A stretch of DNA of 64,000 nt from Dasypus novemcinctus (GCF_030445035.2 NC_080680.1:96601157-96665156); one strand, 5' to 3'; positions 47,448 through 59,029 are shown, numbered from the stretch's first letter. Notes: a model not told the origin generated them from the letters alone. Translations and numbers: made by a program.

Positions 47448-48240
47448 GGAATTGGAAGCTCCAATTCCCAAAACCAGAGAAAGAAGAGACATTGGGCACC
47501 ACCTTGAACTACTGATTAGCAAATTCATCTGGCTAAAGTATAATCCTCAGAACAGTTAACATTTGAACCTGACCAAATCGGAAAGAGGCCAGTAGCCACA
47601 ATTTTAACTCTGGCCCTGCCACAAGGGGAAGCTGGGCTGACTAAAAATCACAGTGCTGTTAGGGACTGGCTTCTTTCCATTCAGAAGAGATTGCAGCTAT
47701 AGTAAAAGCTCCAGCCCCACCACAGGCAAGGAGGAAGATGGAGGGACCCGAGTCAGCCTCTTCAGGAAAATACAGACCATGCCTCATAGGCTGGTGATCA
47801 TCCTCCACTAGCAGTGCAAGATCCTTTACTAGTTTTCTGTGACTGGAATTGGAAGCTCCATTTCCCAAGAACATGAGATGAAGAGACGGTTGTGATGACC
47901 TCAGTTAATGATTAGTAAATTTAGCTGGCTAATGTATAACCAAAAGAACAGCTAAAGTTTGACACTGACCATGTCAGAAAGAGGTCAGTAGCCACCATTT
48001 TGTCTGCTGCACCCACAGCATGAAGGGCAGCTGGGTTGACTGGAAATCACAGTGATGTTATGGACTGGATTCTTTCACCCAGGTTGGCCTGCAGCCTAAC
48101 CTAGTCTTCTGCCCCAGTTCTAGTAGGGAGGAAGCTGGTGGGCCTTACACCAGTCTCTCTGGGTAACTGCCCATATATTTCACTAACACTGACAGAATAA
48201 TCAGAAGTATATGGGGCAAATGCAGATATTTTGGACCCAC
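47448..48240 (+). repeat. ~397-bp tandem units in the L1-E 5'UTR
   Basis: GGAATTGGAAGCTCCA occurs at 47448 and 47845, a spacing of 397 bp. Later landmarks keep this distance: CAGAAAGAGGTCAGTAGCCACCA follows GGAAAGAGGCCAGTAGCCACAA, and AGGAGGAAGATGG is echoed by AGGGAGGAAGCTGG. A further, shorter echo (GGCAAGGGAGAAAAGGGC near 48287; CAGCAAGGGAGAAAGGGC near 48499) lies downstream. It is a second tandem 5'UTR, not similar in sequence to that of L1-D. Confidence 0.65.
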
Positions 48241-48627
48241 ACAGCAGAGATTGTTACCCACACCTACAACTCCATCCCTGCACAGGCAAGGGAGAAAAGG
48301 GCATGAAGCTTCATCAGTCTCTGGGAAAATATGGTCTAGACCTCCATGAATTCAATTGTTATAGATGGTTGTGGCTCTGTCCATATCCCTGGCAAAGAAT
48401 CAAGTTGGGAAAAGTTTCATTGGTCCCTGGGGCAATGAGGGTGGCTTGAACCTCCACAACTTACAGCACCAACTACATCCTTGGCTCCTACTATCCAACC
48501 AGCAAGGGAGAAAGGGCAAGAAAGTCATAAACTAAAGAGAGAAACTGCACTCAGAATAAATACATCTAGTAAGTCAGATTCCAATCACCAACAAAAAATT
48601 AAAATCCACTCCAAGAAACAGGAATAT

Positions 48628-49970
48628 ATGGCCTAGTTAAAGGAACAAGATAAGCCTCCAGATGACAAAAATGAGTTGAGACAACAAATCAAAGATGTTC
48701 AAACAAATCTCATTAATAAAATCAATGAGATGGCTAAAAAGATTAAGGATATTAAGAAGACATCAGATGAACACAAAGAAGAATTTGAATGAATACATAA
48801 GAAAAATACCAGATCTTATGGGAATGAAGGATGCAGTAAATGAAGTTAAAAATACACTAGAAACATATAATAGCTGGTTTGAGGAGGCAGAAGAAAGGAT
48901 TGGTGAGCATGAAGAAATGGCCTCTGAAAGTGAACATACAAAAGAACAGATGAAGAAAAGAATGCAAAAAATTGAACATGGTCTCAGGGAACTAAACAAC
49001 AGCAAGGGACATGCAAACATACATGTCATGGGTGTTACAGAAGGAGAAGAGAAGGGAAAATGGGCAGAAGGAATATGTGAAGATATAATGGTAGAAAAGT
49101 TCCAAACCCTATTGAAGGACATAGATACCCATGTCCAAGAAGCACAACATATTCCCATCACAATAAATCAAAATAGACCTAATCTGAGACACACATTAAT
49201 CAAAACATCAAATGCCAAAAATAGAGAATTCTGAGGGTAGCATGAGAAAAGCAATGCACAACGTATATGGGATTCCCAATAAGATTAAGTGCCAATTTCT
49301 CATCAGAAACCATGGAGTCAAGAAGACAGTGGTATAATATATTTAAGATACTGCAAAAGAAAAACTTCCAGTCAAGAATCTTATATCTGGCAAGATTATC
49401 TTTTAAAAATGAAGGTGGAGAAGTGGACTTAGCCCAATGGCTGGGGCTTCTGCCTGCCACATGGGAGGTCCACGGTTCAGACCCCAGGACCTCCTTGACC
49501 CATGTGGAGCTGGCCCATGCGCAGTGCAGATGGGCACAGGGAGTGCCCTGCCATGCAGCGGTGTCCCCAGTGTGTAGGGGAGCCCGAAGCATGGGGAGTG
49601 CGCCCCATGGGGAGAGCCACCCAGCGCAGAAGAAAGTGCAGCCTGCCCAGGAATGGCGCCACACACATGGAAAGCTAACATAACAAGATGACACAACAAG
49701 AGGAAACACAGATTCCCAGGGCCGCTAATAGGGATAGAGGTGGTCACAGAAAAGTACATGCTGCAAATGGACACAGAGAGCAGACGACTGGGGGCGGGGA
49801 GGGGGAGAAATAAATAAATAATTAAAATCTTAAAAAAAAAAGAAGATGAACATAGAATATTCACAGATAAACTGAAACTGAGAGTTTGCACCAAAGGGAC
49901 TAGCTTTAAAGGAAATTCAAAAGGATATGCTTCAGTCTGAAAAGAAAAGACAGAATAGAGAGGCTTGGAA
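48628..49970 (+). pseudogene. L1-E ORF1 remnant
   Basis: The clear part is 48695-49234: a coiled-coil-like stretch (VKNTLETYNSWFEEAEERIG), then the RRM (NIHVMGVTEGEEKGKWAEG) and RHTLIKTSNAKNREF, ending in a stop. C-terminal sequence continues in other frames to 49410 and, after the SINE, from 49850. The RRM phrase IHVMGVTEGEEKGK corresponds to IRIIGIPEGEEKGK of L1-A. It is decayed. Confidence 0.8.
49418..49841 (+). mobile_element. DAS-SINE inside L1-E ORF1
   Basis: The head AAGTGGACTTAGCCCAATGG and B-box region GGTTCAGACCCC are followed by the standard body (GCCCATGCGCAGTGC, GGCGCCACACACATGG) and an A-rich tail. The flanks GAAG(G/A)TG (49411-49417 and 49842-49848) fit a target duplication. 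ORF1 sequence resumes after it. Confidence 0.85.
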
Positions 49971-50310
49971 GGAAGACTAGAAATGAATATTATATCAGCA
50001 AAAGTAACTAAAAGTAAAATGAAAGTAACTAAAGGTGTGAAACGAGTGGTGGAAATAAAATATGACAGATAAATCCCATATATTTAGGAATAAACTTAAC
50101 GAACGATGTAAACCACATATATTTGGAAAACTATAATTCATCATTAAAAAAAATCACAAAAGACCTAAATAATTGGAAGAACATTTCATGCTCACAGATT
50201 GAAAGACTAAATATCATTAAAATGTCAATTCCACTCAAATTGATATACAGATTCAATGCAATCCCAATAAAAATTCCACCAGCATTTCTACCTGTGCTCT
50301 CAAAGAAAAT

Positions 50311-51965
50311 CTTGTGTCCTGCAGCCACATACTTCAGATAACTGAGAACCAGGCTCAGACTTTCATTGTATGAGTAGCAGAGTAACAAAGAAAAACTAAA
50401 GGGTATATGCAGTTAAAATGAGGCATTGATTGGAAAGGAGTGGAACCCAGAGGACTGGGATGGAGGCATACGGGATGATGATAATATTGTTGGAGACATT
50501 GGAACCCTAAATTATGCTGAGACTTTACCAGATAAACCTGTGGTGGCCTACCCTGTGGAGACCACACTTTGTCAATGTTGTATCGCCAAGCTTCCAGCCC
50601 TACCCAGGGGGTCCAGACCTGAGGTGGGAACCAGCCAAACTAAAGCCTGCACTGCCGTACCTCTGGCCTGCCCCAGGGAGTCAGGACCTCCTCCCACCCC
50701 TGAAACAGGTACCAACCAAACTCCAGCATGCACTACCCAGGCTCTGGCCTGCCCCAAGAAGTCTGGACCTCCTCCCAGACCTGAGACAATTCTGATCCAG
50801 GAATCTATTTCACAGAAAATGATGTGTGGGAATGGGCACATGCTCATGGAATTCTCTGGTCTTACCATGTCCCCATCATCCTGAAGTAGCTGCATTGATA
50901 GACAGTGGAATGGCCTTTTGAAGTTGCAATTATGGTGCCAACTAGGAGGCTATACCTTGCAGGGCTGGAGCAGTGTGCTCCAGCAGGGTGTGTATGCTCT
51001 AAATCAGTGTCTACTCTATGGTGCTTTTTCTCCCCAAGCCAGGATACATGGGTCCAGGAATCAAGGGGTGGAAATGGGACTAGCACTACTCACTATTACC
51101 CCTAATACTCCACTAGGAAAATTTTTGCTTTCTATCCCTGCAAACTTAAGTTCTGCTGGTCTACTGGACTTAGTTCCAACAGAAAGAGAGCTGTCACGCG
51201 GAAACACAACAATGATTCCATTGGACTGGAACTTAAGATTGCCACCTGGCCACTTTGGACTTCTCTTGCCTCTGAATCAACAAAGAATGGATTTAATATA
51301 CTGGCTGGTGTGATTGCTCTTAAGTATCAAGAGGAAATAAGACTGCATCTACAAAATGGGGGTAAAGAAGAGTTTGGCAGGAGTACAGGAGATCCTCTAG
51401 GGCATCTTTTAGTACTGCCATGCCCTGTGCTTAGTCAGTGGAAAATTGCAACACCCCAATCCAAGCAGGACTAGCAATGGCCAGAATCTTCAGGAATGAA
51501 AGTTTGGGTCCCCCCACCAGGCAAAGACTTATGGCGAGCCAAAGTACTTGCTGAAGGTATGGGGATCATGGAATGGGTAGTGGAAGAAGGTAGTGATAAA
51601 TATCAATTTCAACCATGTGACCAGTTACAGAAATGAGGACTGTAATAGTTATGAATCTTTCTTCCTTGTTTCATTATGAGCATGGTTGTATATGTACATA
51701 AAATGAACAGCTTTATGTCTTCTTCCCTAACCTTTTCCCTTACAATATGACAAATTGTGTAAGTTTCATGTCTTGAGTTTGGACAGTCCTGGAAACTCAT
51801 CATGGACCTTCATTGGATTTTGATCAGAGCTCCTGGTTTACAGCCTGCTTGTGGAACCTGGACTTCTGCATCCCCACATTCACATGAATCTTATAAAATT
51901 TCAGGCTATTTACAGTTATCTCCTGTTGATTCTGTTCCCTACAGAACCCTACTAATACAATAGTA
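50311..51965 (+). mobile_element. ERVL-type endogenous retrovirus remnant with dUTPase-like sequence
   Basis: Class III (ERVL) elements are unusual among mammalian endogenous retroviruses in carrying a dUTPase domain near the end of pol. Here 51160-51350 reads, in two frames, LPPGHFGLLLPL followed by AGVI...YQEEI, which fits the dUTPase motifs around the substrate pocket, but a frameshift lies between them and the frame ends soon. Upstream, 50520-50880 encodes a Pro-rich stretch with two similar halves. The end (51780-51965, CTGTTCCCTACAGAACCC) looks like LTR sequence. It is long dead, and the boundary at 50311 is uncertain. Confidence 0.6.
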
Positions 51966-52269
51966 TTATTGGGGGGATGTTCTTAATCATTAGTTAAGTG
52001 TTTTATAACAATGCAAGGTATTGGTGGTAGGATGAGGTATGAAAGCCCTCTATGTTGTTATGTATGTTTGTTTTGTAAGTTCACAACTATTACTATACAC
52101 TTACTATCTATGATATGCTTATGTATGAGTGATATACTTCAATAATTTTTCAAATTAAAAAAATTACCTATACCTTTGTTCTCTTCTAGTTATTTTAAGC
52201 TTATGGATGTTTAATGAATGAGCAATAAATTGCAGATATTTAAAGGATACATGCTGGTAAGTTTTGACC
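51966..52269. other. Short unassigned stretch with A-rich end
   Basis: 52010-52170 looks like a retroelement 3' end (GTATTGGTGGTAGGATGAGG, then AT-rich to AAATTAAAAAAATTACC). I cannot name the family. Confidence 0.35.
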
Positions 52270-53640
52270 TATGGATCCACTCAGGAAACCATTCATCACA
52301 ACAATCAAGTCAGTGAAAATATCCAACTCCCTAAAATATTTCCTCATCCCACTATGTAAGAGATTCCACCCACAATTTTCTTCTTCAAGCCCTCTTCTCT
52401 ATAACCAGGAAGCCACTGATCAGCTCTCTAACACTAAAGATTAGTTTGTCATTTCTAAAATTTAATGTAAATGAAATCACACAGCATGTGAATGTCTTCT
52501 TTAAGTATAACTATATGAGAGTCATCCAGGTTGGTGTTTTATTATGAGTCCATTCTTTTTTGTTATTGAGTAGTATTCCAGGGGTTGGTTAATATTTAAG
52601 TTGTTGTTTCTTAACATTTCATTTGTGTCGTATTTTGGACCATTAAAAATAGAGCTAGTCTGAACAATATAAATCATTCTTTGAATGGATTTGTGCTTTC
52701 ATTTCTCATGGTTATATACCTAAGGGTGTAATAACAACATCATATCTTAAGTGTCCAATCAGTATTTTTAGAAACTGCCAGTGAGTTTGCAAAGGTGTTG
52801 TATGATTTCTGTTCCCAACAACAGTGCACAATAGTTCAAGCCCTTCTAATCCTCACCAACATATGGATAGTCAGTGTTAGAGGTTTGCAGTAATTAAGAA
52901 GCTGTAGCTCAGTTTCCCCAGATATGCACTGGGAAAAAGCTAACCCCATCCCCCATAAGCCTACATGTCCAAGGGCATGGCGCTTCCCCACTGGTTAAAT
53001 AAAGAAACCACAAGGAGATGGGAGTAAAGGAAAATGTAAACCTTCCCTACCTACATATCAGAGGGAGATAAAACTCGTACAAAACAAAGAAACATCTGCT
53101 CCTGCAGCATTCCAAGAAACCATAACTCCCTAACCCTCTATCTTCTAGTCACTATCAGGGAAAGTTCCACCTCTAAGAGCTTCCCATTGGTCCCTGCCCT
53201 TCACTCGGACCCTCAACCCCCTCCCACCAACTATCATTTCCCCGCCTAGGAAAGTTCTGTATAAATCCAAATCCCCCCTTCCAGGGGTGGGCTGAAGTCT
53301 CTCTCCAGGCCCCCACCATGCTGGTGGGGGCGCTGAAGTCTGTTCTTCAGACCCCCTCCGTTGGGAGAGCTTCTCAATAAATCTTTCTTTGTCTATAGTT
53401 AATCAGTCTCCGTGTCCGAGTAAGCACTGTATTTTCTCCAACAGCCAGTCTCTTTAATTTTAATATTCTAACAACTGTATACTGTTATCTTGCTTAACCC
53501 AGAACTATAAAGTTTTTCTCAATTATTTTCTTCAGATATTTTGTAATTTTAGATTTTACATTTACATGTATTACCCACTTTGAGTTCTATTTTATACATA
53601 GGGCAATATCTAGCTAGAATTCTATATTGATGAACACAGA
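52270..53640 (-). repeat. Old L1 3' region, split by a solo LTR
   Basis: 52440-52870 and 53450-53640 are the end of ORF2 and 3'UTR of an L1M-type element on the minus strand (GGTTATATACCTAAGGGTG, CCTCACCAACATATGG, then CTTTAATTTTAATATTC). The LTR at 52875-53443 sits between them, and joining the flanks restores the L1. Confidence 0.75.
52875..53443 (+). mobile_element. Solo LTR of an endogenous retrovirus (same family as 62369)
   Basis: 569 bp, TGTTAGAGG...CTCCAACA, flanked by GTCAG (52870-52874) and GCCAG (53444-53448), a 5-bp duplication with one change. TATAAAT-like sequence (GTATAAATCC, 53261) precedes an AATAAA signal (53376). A GCTGAAGTCT phrase occurs twice around 53290-53340. It is related to the LTR at 62369-62873, where some internal sequence remains. 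Confidence 0.85.
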
Positions 53641-54419
53641 TATTCAAGTCTTTCAGAATCATTACCTCACAAAATACTATTCTTCACAGTGTAAGAATCA
53701 TGGACCCAATCAATCCTCTTCAGAGTAAGTCAGAAATGGATATGTGATTTTACAGGAAAGATCTGCAGAAGATCTTTTTGTGTAATGGCTTGGAACCCCT
53801 TGAATTGCATAGAATAACAAGTTACTTGAGATTTTAAGAGCAAAAACACAGTCAGCCTGAATGTGAAGGTACAGAGGTATGACAAAATGAAGGAACAATC
53901 AGCCCATGGGCAGAAACATAGATGCCGAGGTCTGGGCTTGATGGAACTTCTTTGGGACAACAGAGAGGAGCTACCATTGTTGCATGAGGAAAAGATGGAC
54001 ACATCCCAGTGCTCCAGCAGAGCATGACCACAATTGTGACCTCATAAAGGGTGGAGATGCCCTTCCGCTGATCTAAAGACACAGAATCAAATCACAGACT
54101 ACACTCAAGCCTTGGAATCTAATGGAATTTGGCCTGCTGGGTTTTGGACTTCCTTTGGACCCATGACCCCTAATTTCCTTTCATCTCCTCCTTTCTATAA
54201 TGAAAATATCTATCGTATCCCTTTCCATATTGTAGATTGAAAGCAGATAATATGTTTTCTAGGTTTCATAGGTCCACACTTGGAAGGAATTATTCATTTA
54301 AGATTGATCATACTCATGAATGATTTAGATGAGGTTTGGGGCAAGAGATGTTACTGACTTGGCTTATGGCTTCTGGGTAATTGAGAAAGAGTGTGTGTGT
54401 TTTTTTGTTTCTGTTTTAA
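53641..54419 (+). mobile_element. Probable ERVL-MaLR remnant
   Basis: Phrases such as GGAATCTAATGGAATTTGGCC and GCTGGGTTTTGGACTTCC (54115-54160) are typical of old ERVL/MaLR internal or LTR sequence. The rest is too diverged to place. Small frames on the minus strand here are incidental. Confidence 0.4.
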
Positions 54420-54428
54420 ATGATTTTT

Positions 54429-54828
54429 TTTAAGATTTATTTTATTTATTTTTCTCCCCTTCCCCCCACCTCAGTTGTCTGTTCTGTGTCCATTTGCTGC
54501 ATGTTCTTTGTCCACTTCTGTTGTTGTCAGCAGCACAGAGATCTGTTTCTTTTTGTTGCATCATCTTGCTGTGTCAGTTCTCCGTGTGTGCGGCACCATT
54601 CCTGGGTAGGCTGCACTTTCTTTTGCGCTGGGTGGCTCTCCTTACAGGGCGCACTCCTTGCACGTGGGGCTCCTCTACCTGGGGGACACCCCTGCATGGC
54701 ACGACACTCCTTGCGTGCATCAGCACTGCACGTGGGCCAGCTCCACACGGGTCAAGGAGGGCCACGAACCTCCCTTGTGGTAAACGGACGCCCTATCCAC
54801 TGGGCCAAGTCTGCTTCTTAATAACAAC
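54429..54828 (-). mobile_element. DAS-SINE, minus strand
   Basis: A reverse-complement DAS-SINE: poly(T) and TTTATTTATTTTTCTCCC at the left, the body (GTGCGGCACCATTCC, GGGGGACACCCCTGC) and the tRNA-like head at the right. It is flanked by ATGATTTTT at 54420-54428 and 54829-54837, a clean 9-bp duplication. Confidence 0.9.
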
Positions 54829-54839
54829 ATGATTTTTAG

Positions 54840-55220
54840 GAATTCAGAAGAAAGACTGTTTTGAATTGAAAGATAAATACAAGACCTAACCTTGGTCCTG
54901 TGGATTTAAACTCATTTATAAATAAAATCTTTAAGGATGTCATAAGTTAAGGTCAGGTCAACCTGAATCAGGGTGGGACTTAATCTGATAAACTTGGAAT
55001 CCTTAATAGCAAGAAACTGTGCTCAGTGAAAGAGGAGCCAAAGGCCATGTGACAGTGACGGAGACTGAATTGTGGATTTCCAGCAGGCCACCACCAGTAC
55101 CAGACAGAGTTCAAAAAAGTATGATCCAGTCAACACCTTACTTTTGGACTTCTAGACTCCAAAATATGAGAGGATACTTTTTATTGTTTAGGCTGACAAG
55201 GCAAACTAAAAAAGTATGAA
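54840..55220 (+). mobile_element. MaLR-like LTR, sense
   Basis: GGTCAACCTGAATCAGGGTGG, GCCAAAGGCCATGTGACAG, and then CTTTTGGACTTCTAGACTCC and TTTATTGTTTAGGCTG follow the order of an MLT1-type LTR in forward direction. It is worn, with ends unresolved. Confidence 0.55.
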
Positions 55221-55384
55221 TTAAGTCTTCTATATTCCTACTGCTATTCTATTTCTTCAATAAATTGAATTCATTACCTTGAATTGAAAGTGGTGTCGAA
55301 ATATTTGACTATAATTGCAGATATGTTTATTTCTCCTTGCAGTGCTAAGAGATTTGCTGCATGTATTTTGGGATTTTCTTCATT

Positions 55385-55685
55385 TTTAAAGAAGCTTTAG
55401 ATTACATAAATGTTACTTTGAAAATATAGGGGATTCCCATATACATCACACCCTCAACTTTTCACACTTACCCCAGTTAACAAGATCTCTCATTAGTGTG
55501 GTGCATTTGTTAAATTGATGAATACATACTGAAGCATTGCTATTAACTATGGTCTACAGTTAATATGATTTATACTTTGCACCACACAATTTCATAGGTT
55601 TTGACAAAACGTATAATGGCTTGTGTCTGTCATTACAATACCATGCAGAACAATTCCAATGTCCTAAAAATGACCAGCTATGTGT
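55385..55685 (-). repeat. Ancient relative of element X (3' half)
   Basis: It aligns with 18590-18840 (GTTAAATTGATGAATACATACTG against TTGGTGAATACATTTTG; CAATACCATGCAGAACAATTCC against CAATATCATTCAGGACAATTCC). This suggests a family that was active long before the young copies in this window. Confidence 0.55.
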
Positions 55686-56214
55686 ATTTTGAAGATCTGT
55701 TATTAGGAGGAAAAGTGTTTAGAATTATTATATACTCTTAATTAATTGATACCTTTGTCATTTTGAAATGTTTCTAATCCCTGCAAATAATTTCGCTATG
55801 AAATTAATTTCTTTGATATAATTCTAAACAATTCAGTTGTATTGATTAGGGTTAGCATGGTATATCTTTTACTGTTGTTTTACTTCCTTATTCTTATTCT
55901 TTTACTGTAGGATAAAAATGTATCTCTATGGTAACTGATAGGTACCAATTATCTGATTTTATTGGCATGATTGTGAAGGATTAACACCTTGCATTGATTT
56001 CCATAACTCAAGAAACAGTTCCTGGTAGCTCTATAAGAAATATTATCCATTATATTAGTCTTATACCCCTTTCCTATGCCTGAAGGCCCTAGGTTTCCCT
56101 TGGGTGTCTGAGCCTCAACAGTGACCATAGCTAATTTTTAATAAATTATTAAATTGGATAGGTAAATAAGGGTTTATAATATTCCTGTAAGCAAAGGGGA
56201 AAAGATTATTAGTT
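55686..56214. other. Unassigned AT-rich DNA
   Basis: No frame, repeat family or RNA gene could be supported. 56150-56214 may already belong to the old element X relative that follows. Confidence 0.4.
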
Positions 56215-57300
56215 TAAGGTACAATGAATAGCAATGCAACTGAAGAAAGTCCTTGACCAAAAGGGGGAAAGAGTAAAGACAAATGAGTTTATATGGCTAG
56301 GAGTCTTCAAAGTGAGTCAGAAGGTCATTCCATAGTTTATACTTATGCACATCTCAGCAGGATCTTATTGACTGTCACAGTAAATATGGCCTCAAATAGT
56401 GGGCCTCCTGAGGTCTCTGGAGACATCCAGACACTAAAGGAAGGGTTGATAGCTCAAGAGTTTGGCAACCTGCCAGTGGGTCCTACTCTGGAATTTATGC
56501 TCTCCAGCGTTGCAGGAGTTGGACTCAGTTGTGAACCTATAGTTGAACCTATAGTTAGTTCTACAGTTGATAGGCTTATGTCCAAGAGACTTAAATCTTT
56601 GGGCTTTCCATGTGACAGTCGGGCCCTGAATCTCAACTGAGTTGCAAAACCTACTGTCCAGTTCATTGAACACACCCAGGACAAATAACAAGGAAATGAT
56701 GATGGACAACAACCATCACAAGGAACAGAGAGAGTCTACAACTGCAAGCAAGATAATACCATCCGTTTGCCCCAGGGGATCTAAACCCCTTCTCATTTAG
56801 AGGCAGAGCGAACATCACCATCCCAGAATCCTCAGGATTGGGGAATGAATGCTGGACTAGAGTAGTCTTACAGTTATTCTACTATAGACTTACTGTTATT
56901 CTAGCAATGGAAGAACTTTTATCATTGATGTGAAGGCAGTGGCCACCAGACGTTCTGAAGGGAGGGAGAGGGGGGAAATAGGTATAATATGGGGCTTTTT
57001 AGGGCCACTAGAATTGTCCTGAATGTTGTTGCAATGACTGATACAGGCCATTGTATATCTTTGTCATAACTTACAAAATTGTGAGGGAGAGAGTGTAACT
57101 ACAATGTAAACTATAATCTATGCTTAGTGGCAATGCTCTATTTTGTGTTCATCAATTTTTTAAAATGTACCACACAATTGAAGGATATGGTTAATGCGGG
57201 AAAGAGTGGGAGGGGTAGGGAACGGGCATATGGCAAACAATCCCCTACATTTTTTATGTATCATTTATCTAAGTACCTTTAAAAATTTAAATTTAAATTA
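56215..57300 (+). repeat. Ancient relative of element X (body and 3' end)
   Basis: It follows the same order as the young copies: GAGTTTATATGGCTAGGAGTC (56286), ACTCTGGAATTTATG (56484), GCAATGACTGATACAGGCC region and a G-rich run near 57190-57240, with an AT-rich end. By eye it has drifted far more than the young copies. A 115-codon frame at 56293-56640 begins at the homologous ATG. Confidence 0.6.
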
Positions 57301-57393
57301 AAGAAAAGGTACAATTAATATCTTTGGGTCTCAAAGGTTGGCTCTAATAAAATATTTCCTACACTATAAAATGGTTTCAAAGAGTAATCAAGC

Positions 57394-58990
57394 ATTCTAC
57401 CAAGATGGCAGCATAATATACTCCAGAGAGCCATTCTCCCTAGAATTTTTGAACAACCAGCAAAGATAGAAGTGAAAATTACCACTCACTAACCAACTTT
57501 TCAGAGTAACCCCTCCCTTACGGGCTTGTAGAATTTTCTAGAAGTTTCTACTTCCCTTTCGTTCAAAGGACCACCTCCTCATGTTTATTTATACAAAGCT
57601 TGTTGCTTCACTAGGTAAGTTACTGTTTCCTTTCATCCTTGCGGTACCCACTAAAGCTAACTCTGATCAGTTCTAGACACTGAGAATGCTAGGCCTCCAT
57701 TTTAAAACCAAGCATAACTTCAACTGAGCATGCTCTTCTTAAACCCACCTTCCTAAACTGGATTGGCCCATGTCACCTCAACCTATCTGTAACCATGCCG
57801 CATAGCCAGCTTTCCCCAAACTGGATTGGCCATGCCATCTCACCCCATCCTTACCCACTACATTAGACCCATCTTCCCTTGATTGTATAAAACCTCAATG
57901 CCCATTTTGTTTGTTGATATTGATCCGAAGTGTGCCTCCAGTCTCCTTGTTGGTGGACTACTAAATAAACTTTCTTTTCTCGAAATCCTGGTGATTCAGC
58001 ATTGTCTTCTGTGTACATCAGCAGTGCAGTCTTCCTCAAAACTCCAGAAAAAATTAAAAGTTTACAATAACTGGGCAAATTCCCAACCAAGAAAAAAACA
58101 ACTTTTTAAAAAGTACGAGGAGCACCTGGCATCTTTGCTACACCCTTGCAAGCTCGTCCCTAGTTTGGTGTGAATCTTGCCTGTACTTCCCTTGTGGGCT
58201 CCTGGCCCTGTTCCAGAGGGACCAGGTAAACCTTATATGCAAGCAAGTGTGCCTGCTGGTGCCAATTTTGGGGTGGTAGCTGGAAATACTAAACTGGGAT
58301 GCTTGTCTCTACCTCACCCTCCAAAAATTGGACCTGTGGGCAGGAGCAGTTGAGGAACAACTAAAGCTTTTAAAAAATGAAAAGGTCAAAGCAGCATGGG
58401 GCAAAGGATTGGCTGCTAATAATACAATAAAGCACACTTGAGGTGGGGCAAGTCTATGTCAGAAGGAGAAGAAGGGGCACTCAGATTCCTTTACATGGGG
58501 TATTTTCTAAGGCCATGATTTCCTACAATGTGCTGTTACTCACCAATAAAATGTATTGAAGGTCTAATACACGCAACAAATTTGATGATCTTTGAAGACA
58601 TCATGCTGAGTAAATAATCCAGACACAAAATGAAAAATATTATATGATCTAAATGATATGAAATAATTAGATAACATGAATTTACAGAGTCTGGAACTAG
58701 AATACATGATAAAAGGGTCCAGGATGGGGTAAAAAATGGAGAGTTAATGCTTGAAAGGTACAGAGTTTCTGTTGGAGTGATGGGAAGGTTTTGGTAATGG
58801 ATGGTGGAAATGGTAATACCACAATATGAATGTAATTAACACCACAGAGTTATGCACTTATATGTGGATATAAGGGAAAATGTCAAGTTATGCATATGTT
58901 ACCAGAATAAAAATTTTCAAAACCATAGAACAGTGTAACGCCAACTGTGACAACCAATGTAAACTATGGAATGTTTTTATATGTTAATTG
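57394..58990 (+). mobile_element. L1-F: old L1, 5'UTR joined to 3' end, with an LTR inside
   Basis: 57394-57500 is an L1 5' start (ACCAAGATGGCAGCATAATA). 58035-58440 is further 5'UTR (GAAAAAATTAAAAGTTTAC, CACCTGGCATCTTTGC). From about 58560 the sequence is the end of ORF2 and 3'UTR (GACATCATGCTGAGTAAATA, GGTTTTGGTAATGGATGG, AGAATAAAAATTTTC). About 5 kb of ORF1/ORF2 are absent. The LTR at 57527-58020 lies in the 5'UTR part. Confidence 0.6.
57527..58020 (+). mobile_element. Solo LTR, class I-like
   Basis: It starts about TGTAGAATTTTC and ends about GTGTACATCA. It has a TATA-like GTATAAAACC (57886), then ACTACTAAATAAAC with the AATAAA signal (about 57963), and CTGGTGATTCAGC in U5. The layout resembles gammaretrovirus-like LTRs. 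The flanking GGGCT/GCAGT are not a convincing duplication. Confidence 0.65.
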
Positions 58991-59029
58991 TAATAATATG
59001 TTTTCATCAGTTGTAACAAAAGTAACACA

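Larger units (their letters stand above)
47185..50310 (+). mobile_element. L1-E: older L1 with 5'UTR, ORF1 and a scrap of ORF2
   Basis: It begins CAGCAAGATGGCAGCATAG (about 47190). A 1.4-kb 5'UTR with tandem repeats leads to ORF1 (48628-49970, interrupted by a SINE). Only a short reverse-transcriptase piece (about 50075-50310, GGAAAACTATAATTCATC and AGACTAAATATCATTAAAATG) follows, so several kilobases of ORF2 are missing. It is older than L1-A and L1-D. Confidence 0.75.

Noticed and set aside
54420..54832. 133- and 112-codon frames rich in Cys and Leu
   Set aside because: They are the antisense of a minus-strand DAS-SINE, flanked by its target duplication.
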